Shown in pieces: positions 6,940 through 15,202 of a stretch of DNA of 64,000 nt. The notes below the pieces were generated by a model. It worked only from the letters and a program-made list of their open reading frames with translations. It made no database searches and was not told the DNA's origin. Every line of letters begins with the position of its first letter. Position 1 is the first letter of the stretch. Source of the stretch: JALHMQ01 sp037441125 (GTDB lineage Bacteria > Pseudomonadota > Gammaproteobacteria > Burkholderiales > Burkholderiaceae_F); NCBI GenBank assembly GCA_037441125.1, contig JBBIST010000004.1:1-64000 (forward strand). Direction: 5' to 3'. Position numbers and translations under genes: made by a program.

Positions 6940-9291
6940 TCAGGCGATCAGGATGCGTTGCGCTTCGGGCAGTTGAATTCCCAAGGTCTCGTCGTACAAC
7001 CGCCGCTGCGGATCGTCGAGCACGAACCATTCGTCGGACTCGCCCCCGCGGCGGAAACGAACCGAAACCAGCCACGCCCAAACAGGATGGTCGGGTTTCG
7101 GTCGAAAGATACTGACGGCGAGTGGCTGCGCACGCGTCATCCAGTGGCGGTCGATGCCATGTTCGGCCTCGTGTCGAAGCGTTTCGTAGTCACCGATGCG
7201 CTGCGACCAGGGCACGAGCAGCTGGATGGCGTCTTGATCGATCAGGCGATACAGCTCGGCAATGCGCGGGAAGTCCATCTCGTCGATCGCGCGCCGCAGT
7301 TCCTCGTTTTGGCTTTCCGGTCGACTCAGATCGAACAGGCGCCGGTAATACTCGCGGAATACGGCGGGATCGTTCAGATCGAGCGCGCCGCGCTCACGCA
7401 GCATCGTCCGGGTCATCTCCGTGGCCTGCCAATAGCTGAACGTCGGATACCGACCGCGCCAGCGCTCGCGCAGCAACGCATCTTCCTTTTCGCCCTCAGG
7501 ATCGAAGACGATGACCCGCCCCAGCGCGGGCAAAGGCAAACGCCCTTCGCGATTGCAGCGCCCTGCCGCCTGCGCGATCGCCTCGAGCGGCCCGAGCGCG
7601 CGATAGACGAGCGGGAAATCCAGATCCACGCCGGCCTCGATGCACTGCGTGGAGACGAGGCGACACCGCGCATTCCCGCTGAGCTTGGCTCGCACCTGGT
7701 CGAGCACGTGTCTACGGTGCGCTGGGCAAAGATTGGTCGAAAGATGAAACAGTGCCCCGTCATCGAAGCGGCCGCGCAGTGCGTCGACCAATATGTGCGC
7801 GTGTTTCTTGAGGTTGACGACGCACAGGACTTGTTGCTGGCCGATGGAGGCGATCTGCTGGGCAACGTCCGCGAACGTAATCCGCCGCTCCGGTTGTGGC
7901 CACTGAACCTCGAACCGGCGCAGCGCCCCGAACAAGACGGCACTCTCCGTCACGATCTCGTGCGGTCTCCACCCGGACACTGCCAGCTTTCTGGCTTCGC
8001 CATCCAGAGAGTCGAAAGCCGGCTGCGTGGCGGTGGCGAAGACGATGCTCGATCGGTATGCCGCCGCCAAGTGCGACAAGGCCGCCAACGTCGGCACGGC
8101 CAGATCGTGAGGAAGGCTCTGCGCCTCATCGAAGAGAATTACCGATTCCATCAGCCGGTGCAGCTTGCGGCACGCCGCGGGGCGATTGGAGAACAGCGAT
8201 TCCAGCAGCTGCACGTTGGTCGTGACGACAATTGGCGCGTCCCAGTTTTCCGCCAGCAGGCGGCGCTGCCGTTCATGCGGGTTGTTCTTGTCCGCTTCCG
8301 CATCGGTGCGTGTTGCTTCGGTGCCGCGACCGGCGAGGCTGTGATGCTCCAGTACGTAGTTGGGTGCGAAGTCGGCGAAAACGCGGCCATAGATTCGGGC
8401 GGTCTGCTCGATGATGGAAAGAAACGGCACCGCGAGCACGACGCGCCGTAGCTTGTGATGGCGCGCATGTTCGAGTGCGAACTTCAGCATGGCAAGTGTT
8501 TTGCCAGAACCCGTAGGCGCGGTCAGTGTGAATGCGCCTTGTTGTTCATTGGCGGCGTCTGTGGCGCTGCTCCAGAGGGCGGAGCGCACTGAAGCAACGC
8601 CGGCGCCAGCAGCCGACGAGGCGCGAACACTGGTTTCCATGTAGTGATCAAGCGCCGAGAGCGCCTCCGTCACGGCAAGCTCTGGTCCTGGGTCGCGGTA
8701 GCGCTTGCCGTCGGCTTCAGCCTCGAAGTGGGCCTCGGTGTCGAGAAAGTCCGCGTCGACCAGGCAAGAGAACAACATGCGCACGTCGAGCATCGCCGCG
8801 GCGCTGTGCGCGGGCGGCCCGGCGCGCTCGAATACGCGAGTGACCGGAGGTTCGAGGTCCAGCCCTTCGGTCCTTGCACGTTCCCGCAGCCGACTGAAGT
8901 CGGGGTCGGTCAGTCGCAGGCGCAAAGGGTGATTGGACACGAGATTGCCGGCGTTGAGCCTGCGCCTGACTGCCGTCAAATTGGCAGGCTGCAATCCGAT
9001 GTGATGGCCCTCGACCGCGAGTGCCGCTGCCAGTGATCGGAGCGAGGGGTCGGCAGCGGCGATGACGGCGCCGGCTGACCAGTGATCGAGTCCGCTCTCG
9101 ACTCCACGCAGCCGCGCCTGAAACAGGTCACCGTACTTGCCAAGATCGTGCAGTCGGCCTGCCAGTTCGGCCTCGTCGGCCCAACGAGCCCGGCCAGCAG
9201 CTTGCCGGGCGATCTTTCCGACGGCGGTGAGATGCCGCATCAATTCGTGCCAATGTCCGTGCGAGTTCGAGCTATGAGCATGGAATGGCAT
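6940..9291 (-). CDS. cas3: CRISPR-associated helicase/nuclease Cas3 (type I-C)
   Basis: The 783-aa protein joins an N-terminal HD nuclease to a superfamily 2 helicase. The HD motif GRLHDLGKYG lies at residues 46-54, and EGHHIGL follows near 94-100. The Walker A motif TAPTGSGKT is at 257-265 and the DEAQ box (ILFDEAQS) at 388-391. It unwinds and degrades target DNA recruited by Cascade. The start MPFHAHSSN is chosen because it begins the HD domain; an upstream in-frame Met (9420) would add 43 residues without family similarity. It is the first cas gene of the leftward operon. Confidence 0.95.
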   Translation of the reverse strand: MPFHAHSSNSHGHWHELMRHLTAVGKIARQAAGRARWADEAELAGRLHDLGKYGDLFQARLRGVESGLDHWSAGAVIAAADPSLRSLAAALAVEGHHIGLQPANLTAVRRRLNAGNLVSNHPLRLRLTDPDFSRLRERARTEGLDLEPPVTRVFERAGPPAHSAAAMLDVRMLFSCLVDADFLDTEAHFEAEADGKRYRDPGPELAVTEALSALDHYMETSVRASSAAGAGVASVRSALWSSATDAANEQQGAFTLTAPTGSGKTLAMLKFALEHARHHKLRRVVLAVPFLSIIEQTARIYGRVFADFAPNYVLEHHSLAGRGTEATRTDAEADKNNPHERQRRLLAENWDAPIVVTTNVQLLESLFSNRPAACRKLHRLMESVILFDEAQSLPHDLAVPTLAALSHLAAAYRSSIVFATATQPAFDSLDGEARKLAVSGWRPHEIVTESAVLFGALRRFEVQWPQPERRITFADVAQQIASIGQQQVLCVVNLKKHAHILVDALRGRFDDGALFHLSTNLCPAHRRHVLDQVRAKLSGNARCRLVSTQCIEAGVDLDFPLVYRALGPLEAIAQAAGRCNREGRLPLPALGRVIVFDPEGEKEDALLRERWRGRYPTFSYWQATEMTRTMLRERGALDLNDPAVFREYYRRLFDLSRPESQNEELRRAIDEMDFPRIAELYRLIDQDAIQLLVPWSQRIGDYETLRHEAEHGIDRHWMTRAQPLAVSIFRPKPDHPVWAWLVSVRFRRGGESDEWFVLDDPQRRLYDETLGIQLPEAQRILIA

Positions 9292-9380
9292 GACTATGCG
9301 GTAACGCCGAGGGTAAGCGCCAGAGCGATCGCCGCTACGATAGGCAACTTGCAACGGTCGGCGCAAGGCTCTGTTCATGA

Positions 9381-9450
9381 GTGTTCGACCAACGCTGAAA
9401 CTCCGCCACATCGACGTCAAAAAAGTGTTCGACGAACGCTGAGACTCGCC
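9381..9450. repeat. Imperfect direct repeat at the end of a DUF433 gene
   Basis: Bases 9381-9407 and 9425-9451 are near-identical 27-mers (GTGTTCGACC/GAACGCTG and so on), offset by 44 bases. The right copy encodes the last residues of the DUF433 protein (SLSVRRTLF). The left copy is non-coding and lies just upstream of cas3. This looks like a local duplication or the trace of a deletion between a DUF433 gene and whatever once followed it. Confidence 0.6.
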
Positions 9451-9659
9451 CCCTCATCCTTGAGGCAGTCGCGCAAGTACGCGAACACGGCCTGCAGGTC
9501 CTCTGGCTTCAGGTGCGGGTGCTGATCGAGGATCTGCGCTTCGGTCCAGCCCGACGCCATCAGATCCAGCACAAGGTCGACCCCGATCCTCGTGCCCGCG
9601 ATGCGCGGCCGCCCGAGCAAGGTGTCCGGTGTCGTAACAATTCGTCCATGGCAGTCCAT
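9417..9659 (-). CDS. DUF433 antitoxin-like protein upstream of cas3
   Basis: The 80-aa protein reads VTTPDTLLGRPRIAGTRIGV, then LVLDLMASGWTEAQILDQHPHLKPEDLQAVFAYL, a clear DUF433 domain. The ATG at 9659 has a GGAG sequence 9 bases upstream. DUF433 proteins usually precede a PIN-like DUF5615 toxin, but here the next gene is cas3 (start 126 bases downstream). The two DUF433 genes of this locus share only the core motif, so they are not a recent duplication of each other. It may be first in the cas transcript. Confidence 0.82.
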   Translation of the reverse strand: MDCHGRIVTTPDTLLGRPRIAGTRIGVDLVLDLMASGWTEAQILDQHPHLKPEDLQAVFAYLRDCLKDEGASLSVRRTLF

Positions 9660-10192
9660 TGTCAGCGTCTCCGCGTCAGTGTCACGCCGGGTGCAGCCTG
9701 CCGACTGGCGCCAACGTCGACCGGTGATCCGTCAAACAAGATTGAGTGCGCGCCGAAGTCGCGGACCGGCTGGTCCGCGCCGCCACTGCGCGTTACGTCC
9801 ATCCGGTCGCAGAGTCAATGCGCGTGGACTCTGCCGAGATTTCGAATCGCGCACACGCGTACTGGTCCTGCCATCGACCAGCCGGCTCGGCCCACGTACC
9901 TCCACCGAAGGGCTCCGCGAAACAACGCGCCAGCCGCCCGACCTGGCGCAGATGCTCTTCGAGCGCATGGATCTCGACGCGGCCATCGACGAGGCGGATG
10001 TGGGCGGCAGGCTGCATACTTGCGGGGACAGTCTACGAAGCATCGGGCTCATCAGGTGAGCCTCGCTCGACTTTCAGACACCCAATTTCTCAGGGTGAAG
10101 GCGTCGTCGAATGCGCCGCATCCAGTGAATTGGCTGGAGAGGGCGGCGACGAGACTGCACGGCCCTGACCCAGACTGCTGCAAAGCTCAGCG
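9660..10192. other. Intergenic region between the cas operon and mobB
   Basis: Across 533 bases I see no intact gene. The only coding-like signal is the HD-domain remnant at 9793-10017, described separately. The flanks (9660-9792 and 10018-10192) must hold the promoters for the leftward cas side and for rightward mobB, but no convincing -35/-10 pair or operator could be recognised. Confidence 0.6.
9793..10017 (-). pseudogene. Probable remnant of a Cas3-type HD nuclease domain
   Basis: The 74-codon frame includes HALEEHLRQVGRLARCFAEP, then FGGGTWAEPAGRWQDQYACARF. This resembles the start of Cas3 HD domains, where a helix of the form LEEHL..VA.LA..FA.PFG is followed by AG.WHDLGKY..F. Here the catalytic WHDLGKY has become WQDQYA: the His is replaced and about three residues are missing. 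The frame then stops 14 codons later. Intact Cas3 is encoded 0.5 kb away with a different sequence (GRLHDLGKYG), so this would be debris of a second CRISPR effector. The match rests on a short stretch and could be chance. Confidence 0.45.
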
Positions 10193-10696
10193 ATGACCCA
10201 ACCCCAGAAAGCGATCGGCTTCATCGGCTACTCGAACTCGGGCAAGACGACGCTGATCGAGAAGCTGATTCCGATCCTGCGTGCGCGCGGGCTGACGGTG
10301 TCGGCGATCAAGAACGCGCACCACGGCTTCGACATGGACCGACCGGGCAAGGACTCGTACCGCTATCGCGAGGCCGGCGCCGGACAGGTGCTGATCGCCA
10401 CCGGCCAGCGCTGGGCCTTGCTCACCGAAACGCCGCAGGCGCCGGCCGGCCTCGAGCAACTGCTGGCCTTGCTGGCGCCGTGTGACTTGGTGATCGTCGA
10501 GGGTTTCAAGAGCGAAGGCCGGATCGCGCGCATCGAGGTCCGGCGCAGCACCAACACCGAGCCGCCGCTGTACCCGCACGACCCGAACGTGATCGCGGTG
10601 GCGGCCGACCACGCGATCGACACCCGGCTGCCGGTGCTCGACCTGAACGACGCCGCTAACATTGCCGCATTCATCGTCGAGCGACTGAAGCTCTGA
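10193..10696 (+). CDS. mobB: Molybdopterin-guanine dinucleotide adaptor MobB
   Basis: This 167-aa P-loop GTPase has Walker A GYSNSGKT at residues 12-19, then KNAHHGFDMDRPGKDSYRYR and the VIVEGFKSE motif, all classical for MobB. It binds GTP and assists MobA in converting Mo-molybdopterin to the bis-MGD form used by DMSO-reductase-family enzymes. SoeA, encoded 36 kb downstream, belongs to that family. It is the first gene of a mobB-moeA-moaD-moaE operon, with moeA 12 bases downstream. Confidence 0.96.
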   Translation: MTQPQKAIGFIGYSNSGKTTLIEKLIPILRARGLTVSAIKNAHHGFDMDRPGKDSYRYREAGAGQVLIATGQRWALLTETPQAPAGLEQLLALLAPCDLVIVEGFKSEGRIARIEVRRSTNTEPPLYPHDPNVIAVAADHAIDTRLPVLDLNDAANIAAFIVERLKL

Positions 10697-10708
10697 AGCG
10701 AGCCGCGC

Positions 10709-11902
10709 ATGTTGACCGTCGAAGAGGCCCGCGCGCGCCTGCTGGCGCAGGCGCAGCCGCTTGCCGCCACCGAAGTGGTGCCGACCCTGTCGGCGCTCGG
10801 TCGCGTGCTGGCGCAGCCGCTGGTGTCGGCGGTGGCGGTGCCGCCGCTCGACGTCTCGCAGATGGACGGCTACGCGCTGCGCACCGCCGACCTGCCGGCG
10901 GTGCCGGCGGTGCTGCCGCTGAGCCAGCGCATCGCCGCCGGCCAGGTGGGCGCGCCGCTGGCCGCCGGCACGATCGCGCGCATCTTCACCGGCGCGCCGC
11001 TGCCGCCCGGAGCGGACGCGGTGGTGATGCAGGAGGCCACCTCCGAGGCCGGCGGCGCGGTGTCGATCGACGAGATGCCGCGCGCCGGCCAGTGGATCCG
11101 CCGCGCCGGCTGTGACATCGCCGTCGGCCAGACCGTGATCGAGGCCGGCGCGCGCCTGTTCGCGCCGCAGCTCGGACTGGCTGCCTCGGTCGGCTGCGCG
11201 CACCTTGCGGTCGTGCGCCGGCTGCGCGTGGCGCTCTTTTCCACCGGTGACGAGCTGGTGATGCCCGGCGCGCCGCTGCCGCCCGGGGCGATCTACAACT
11301 CCAACCGCACGACGCTGGCCGCACTGCTGGCGCAGCTTGGCTGCGAGGTGCAGGACCTGGGGATCGTTCCCGACGACGCCGCCGCCACGCGCGCCGCCTT
11401 CGTGCGGGCGGCGCGCTCGGCCGACCTGATCGTCACCTCCGGCGGCGTGTCGGTCGGCGAGGAGGATCACGTCCGGCCGGCGGTGCAGGCCGAGGGCTCG
11501 ATCGACCTCTGGCAGGTGGCGATGAAGCCGGGCAAGCCGCTCGCCTTCGGCCATGTGCGCGAGGTGCCGTTCATCGGCCTGCCCGGCAATCCGGTGTCGA
11601 GCTTCGTCACCTTCGTGCTGTTCGCGCGGCCGTTCATCCTCAAGCGGCAGGGCGCCGACCCGGGGGCGCTGCGGCCGCTGCCGATGCGCGCTGACTTCGA
11701 CCTGCCGCGCGCCGACAAGCGGCGCGAGTTCCTGCGCGCCCGCGTCGACGAGTCGGGCGGACTCACGATCTTCGCCAATCAGATGTCCTCGGCACTGGTC
11801 TCGATGACCTGGGCCGACGGCTTGATCGACAATCCTGCCGGCCAGAGCATCGCGCGCGGCGACACCGTGCGCTACCTGCCGCTGGCGAGCCTGCTGAACT
11901 GA
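10709..11902 (+). CDS. moeA: Molybdopterin molybdenumtransferase MoeA
   Basis: The 397-aa protein inserts molybdate into adenylylated molybdopterin. Family blocks in order are VPPLDVSQMDGYAL, FTGAPLPPGADAVVMQE, LFSTGDELVMPG, IYNSNRTTLAALLAQLG, TSGGVSVGEEDHV and GLPGNPVSSFVTF, followed by the C-terminal beta-barrel domain. Length is normal. It is spaced 12 bases after mobB and ends 2 bases before moaD, so the operon is tightly coupled. Confidence 0.97.
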   Translation: MLTVEEARARLLAQAQPLAATEVVPTLSALGRVLAQPLVSAVAVPPLDVSQMDGYALRTADLPAVPAVLPLSQRIAAGQVGAPLAAGTIARIFTGAPLPPGADAVVMQEATSEAGGAVSIDEMPRAGQWIRRAGCDIAVGQTVIEAGARLFAPQLGLAASVGCAHLAVVRRLRVALFSTGDELVMPGAPLPPGAIYNSNRTTLAALLAQLGCEVQDLGIVPDDAAATRAAFVRAARSADLIVTSGGVSVGEEDHVRPAVQAEGSIDLWQVAMKPGKPLAFGHVREVPFIGLPGNPVSSFVTFVLFARPFILKRQGADPGALRPLPMRADFDLPRADKRREFLRARVDESGGLTIFANQMSSALVSMTWADGLIDNPAGQSIARGDTVRYLPLASLLN

Positions 11903-11904
11903 AG

Positions 11905-12162
11905 ATGAAGCTCACCGTCCTGTACTTCGCCCGCCTGCGCGAGGCGCTCGGCCGCGACCGCGAGTCGCTCGAGGTGCCGGCCAGCGTCACCGACGTGGCG
12001 CAGTTGCGCGCCTGGCTGGCGGCGCGCGGCGAACCCTTCGCCTCCGCCTTCGGCGAGATCAAGCGCATCCGCGCCGCGGTCGACCAGACGATGGTCGGCG
12101 ACGAGGCGCCGCTCGCCGACGGCGCCGAGGTGGCGTTCTTCCCCCCGGTGACCGGGGGCTAA
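11905..12162 (+). CDS. moaD: Molybdopterin synthase small subunit MoaD
   Basis: The 85-aa ubiquitin-like protein ends in the essential diglycine (FFPPVTGG), which is thiocarboxylated and donates sulfur to precursor Z. The N terminus MKLTVLYFARLREALG is standard for MoaD, and VDQTMVGDEAPLADGAEVAF is the typical region before the tail. It acts with MoaE, encoded 12 bases downstream. The sulfur donor step links it to cellular sulfur transfer, but it is a biosynthetic, not a dissimilatory, protein. Confidence 0.96.
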   Translation: MKLTVLYFARLREALGRDRESLEVPASVTDVAQLRAWLAARGEPFASAFGEIKRIRAAVDQTMVGDEAPLADGAEVAFFPPVTGG

Positions 12163-12174
12163 TAGGCGAGCGCC

Positions 12175-12627
12175 ATGCCGGTGCGCGTGCAGACCGCGGA
12201 CTTCGACGCCGGCGCCGAGATCGCGCGCCTGCGCGCCGATCCCAAGGTCGGCGCGGTCGCGTGCTTCGTCGGTGTCGCGCGCGACAGCAACGACGGCGTG
12301 CCGGTGAGCACGCTCGAGCTCGAGCACTATCCGGGCATGACCGAGCGCGCGCTGGAGGCGATCTGCGAGCGCGCGCGCAGCCGCTGGAACCTCGCCGATG
12401 TGCTCGTCATCCATCGTGTCGGCCGCCTGCAGCCGCTCGACCAGATCGTGCTCGTGGTGGTCACCGCCGCGCATCGCGGCGAGGCCTTCGCCGCCTGCGA
12501 ATTCGTGATGGACTACCTGAAGACCGAGGCGCCGTTCTGGAAGAAGGAAGCGACACCGGCCGGCGCACGTTGGGTCGACGCGCGCGACAGCGACTCGGCG
12601 GCGCGCGAGCGCTGGGGCGGCGACTGA
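12175..12627 (+). CDS. moaE: Molybdopterin synthase catalytic subunit MoaE
   Basis: The 150-aa protein carries the MoaE motifs GAVACFVGVARDSNDG, LELEHYPGMTERALE, VIHRVGRLQPLDQIVLV and the catalytic-lysine stretch YLKTEAPFWKKE. It forms the heterotetrameric synthase with MoaD and converts cyclic pyranopterin monophosphate to molybdopterin. It is the last gene of the molybdenum-cofactor operon. The next gene, for an unrelated lipoprotein, follows after 84 bases and probably has its own promoter. Confidence 0.96.
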   Translation: MPVRVQTADFDAGAEIARLRADPKVGAVACFVGVARDSNDGVPVSTLELEHYPGMTERALEAICERARSRWNLADVLVIHRVGRLQPLDQIVLVVVTAAHRGEAFAACEFVMDYLKTEAPFWKKEATPAGARWVDARDSDSAARERWGGD

Positions 12628-12711
12628 CCTCGCGCGCGCAGTTGCCCGCTGCGCTGCGCCGGCCGCTGGCACGGGCTGCGTAGAATCCGCGCCTTTCCCC
12701 GGAGGATCTCC

Positions 12712-13836
12712 ATGCACTTGTCCCGACTGCTGGCGGCGGCATCGATCGCCGTGTTCGCGGCCGCCTGCAGCAAGCAGGAAGCGCCGGCCCCCAAGGCGGA
12801 GCCGAAGGCGCAAGCGGCCAAGAAGGCTGAGCCGGTCAAGGTCGGCTTCGTCTACGTGAGCCCGGTCGGCGACGCCGGCTGGACCGCGCAGCACAACGCC
12901 GGTCGCGAGCAGATGCAAAAGGCGCTTGGCGATCGCGTCGCCACCCGTTTCGTCGAGAAGGTCAGCGAGGGCGCCGACGCCGAGCGCGTGATCCGCGACC
13001 TCGCGGCCCAGGGCCACCGGCTGATCTTCACCACCAGCTTCGGCTTCATGAACCCAACGTTGAAGGTGGCGGCGGAGTTTCCGGACGTGAAGCTCGAGCA
13101 CGCCACCGGCTACAAGACCGCGCCCAACATGGCGACCTACAACATCCGCTTCTACGAGGGCCGCTACCTGGCGGGGATGATCGCCGGCCGCAGCACCAAG
13201 TCGAACACGCTCGGCTACGTCGCCGCCTTCCCGATCCCCGAGGTCCTGCAGGGCATCAACGCGTTCACGCTCGGTGCGCGCGCGGTCAATCCGAAGGCGC
13301 AGGTGCGCGTGGTCTGGGTCAATAGCTGGTTCGACCCGGGCAAGGAGCGCGACGCCGCCAATGCGCTGATCGGTCAGGGCGCCGACGTCGTCACCCACCA
13401 CACCGATTCGACCGCGGTCGTGGCCGCCGCCGAGGAGAAGGGCGTGCGCGCGGTCGCCTACCACTCGGACATGAGCCGCTTCGGGCCGAACGCGCAACTG
13501 GCGGCGGTCACGCACCACTGGGGCGCCTACTACACGAAGCGCACGCAGCAGATGCTCGACGGCACCTGGAGCAGCGGTCGCGTCTGGATGGGCATGGCCG
13601 ACGGCGCGATCCGTCTGGAGGCGATTCACGCCTCGGTGCCGAAAGACCTGGTCGAGCTGGTGACCACGCGCGGCGATGAGATCCGCGGCGGCAAGCTGCA
13701 CCCGTTCACCGGGCCGATTCGCAGCAACGACGGCAGGGAAGTGCTCGCCAAGGGCGCGGTCATGACCGACGAGCAGCTCGGCGCGATGAACTTCTACGTC
13801 GACGGCGTGGTCGGCCGGGTGCCCTCGGGCAAGTGA
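12712..13836 (+). CDS. BMP/PnrA-family substrate-binding lipoprotein
   Basis: The 374-aa protein has a lipoprotein signal peptide (VFAAAC, Cys19) and a charged linker. It then has the BMP family domain: KVGFVYVSPVGDAGWTAQHN, FTTSFGFMNP, YNIRFYEGRYLAGMIAG, NALIGQGADVVTHHTDS. BMP proteins bind purine nucleosides or bases for ABC import. The next gene is guanine deaminase, which supports a purine ligand. No cognate permease or ATPase lies in the window. A ribosome binding site (GGAGG) precedes the ATG, and a -10-like TAGAAT lies at 12681-12686, with no clear -35. Confidence 0.9.
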   Translation: MHLSRLLAAASIAVFAAACSKQEAPAPKAEPKAQAAKKAEPVKVGFVYVSPVGDAGWTAQHNAGREQMQKALGDRVATRFVEKVSEGADAERVIRDLAAQGHRLIFTTSFGFMNPTLKVAAEFPDVKLEHATGYKTAPNMATYNIRFYEGRYLAGMIAGRSTKSNTLGYVAAFPIPEVLQGINAFTLGARAVNPKAQVRVVWVNSWFDPGKERDAANALIGQGADVVTHHTDSTAVVAAAEEKGVRAVAYHSDMSRFGPNAQLAAVTHHWGAYYTKRTQQMLDGTWSSGRVWMGMADGAIRLEAIHASVPKDLVELVTTRGDEIRGGKLHPFTGPIRSNDGREVLAKGAVMTDEQLGAMNFYVDGVVGRVPSGK

Positions 13837-13885
13837 CGCCGGCGCGCGCGGCGGCAGCGCTCGCGGTGACGGCTGCGGCCAGGCG

Positions 13886-15202
13886 ATGAGCTTCGCGCTG
13901 CGCGCCTCGCTGCTCGACTTCGACGCCGCAGCGTCGCCGGCGGTGCCGGCGACGCGCTGGGTCGAAGACGGCCTGCTGGTGATCGCCGACGGCTGCATCG
14001 CCGCGCGCGGCGCCTACGCCGACCTGGCGCCGGCGCTCGACCCCGGCGCGACCGTGCACGACCTGCGCGGCTGCATCGTCGCCCCCGGATTCGTCGACGC
14101 CCATCTGCACCTGCCGCAAATCGACGCCATCGCCTCGCCGGCGCCGGGGCTGCTGCCCTGGCTCGAGCGCTACACGTTTCCGGCCGAGGCGGCCTTCGCC
14201 GACGCCGAGGTGTGCGACGAGGCGGCGCGCTTTTTCCTCGACGAACTCGCGCGCCACGGCACCACCAGCGCCTGCGTCTACGGCTCGGTGCACGCGCAGT
14301 CGGTCGAGGCGCTGTTCACGCACGCCATCGCGCGCGGCGTGCGCCTGATCGCCGGCAAGTGCCTGATGGATGCGCACGCGCCCGAGGGCCTGCGCGACAG
14401 CGCCGACGGCGGCGTGCAGGCAAGCGCCGATCTGGCCGCGCGCTGGCATGGTCGCGGCCGGCTCGGCTACGCGATCACGCCGCGTTTCGCCGCCACGTCG
14501 TCGCGCCGCCAGCTCGCCGCCGCCGGCGAGCTGGCGCGCGCGCGGCCCGAGCTGTACGTGCAAAGCCACGTCGCCGAGAACCGCGACGAAGTGCGCCTGA
14601 TCGCCGAACTGTTTCCCGAGGCACGCTCCTATCTCGATGTCTACGAGCGCCACGGCCTGCTGCGCCAACGCTCGGTGTACGCGCACTGCATTCACCTCGA
14701 TCGCGCCGACCGCGAGCGGATGGCGGCAACCGCAGCGCTGGCGGCGGTCTGTCCGACCTCGAACCTCTTTCTCGGCAGCGGCCTGTTCGACTTCGAGGCC
14801 GCGGGCGCTGCCGGCATGTCGCTTGCGCTCGGCACCGACATCGGCGGCGGCCAGTCGTTTTCGATGTTCTCGGCGATGCGCAGCGCGCACGAGGTCGCGC
14901 GGCTGCGCGGCCAGTCGCTTGCCGCCGCGCAGTTGTGGCACTGGGCGAGCGGCGGCGCGGCGCAGGCGCTCGGGTGGGGCGGGCGCGTCGGCACGCTGGA
15001 GCCGGGCGCCGAGGCCGATCTGATCGTCATCGATCCGCAGGCCACCGAACTGACGGCGCGGCGCACGCGCCAGGCGCGCTCGCGCGGCTCGCTCGAGGAG
15101 CTCCTGTTCGTGCTGCTGGTGCTCGGCGACGACCGCCTGGTGCGCGAGACCTACATCGCCGGCCGCGCCGTCAAGGGCGCGGTGCGCGGGGGCCCGACGT
15201 GA
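13886..15202 (+). CDS. guaD: Guanine deaminase
   Basis: This 438-aa amidohydrolase-fold enzyme deaminates guanine to xanthine. It has the zinc motif GFVDAHLHLPQ, then TTSACVYGSVH, YAITPRFAATSS, the SHVAENRDEV His/Glu block, YAHCIHLDRAD, CPTSNLFLGSGLFD and the final metal Asp in LALGTDIGGG. Length and motif order are standard for GuaD. It starts 49 bases after the BMP lipoprotein stop, and its stop codon overlaps the GTG start of the following permease. Confidence 0.93.
   Translation: MSFALRASLLDFDAAASPAVPATRWVEDGLLVIADGCIAARGAYADLAPALDPGATVHDLRGCIVAPGFVDAHLHLPQIDAIASPAPGLLPWLERYTFPAEAAFADAEVCDEAARFFLDELARHGTTSACVYGSVHAQSVEALFTHAIARGVRLIAGKCLMDAHAPEGLRDSADGGVQASADLAARWHGRGRLGYAITPRFAATSSRRQLAAAGELARARPELYVQSHVAENRDEVRLIAELFPEARSYLDVYERHGLLRQRSVYAHCIHLDRADRERMAATAALAAVCPTSNLFLGSGLFDFEAAGAAGMSLALGTDIGGGQSFSMFSAMRSAHEVARLRGQSLAAAQLWHWASGGAAQALGWGGRVGTLEPGAEADLIVIDPQATELTARRTRQARSRGSLEELLFVLLVLGDDRLVRETYIAGRAVKGAVRGGPT

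Noticed and set aside
6229..8451. A 740-codon plus-strand open frame over cas5c and cas3.
   Set aside because: Antisense shadow of clearly coding cas genes in GC-rich DNA; composition is Arg/Val-rich with no family motif.
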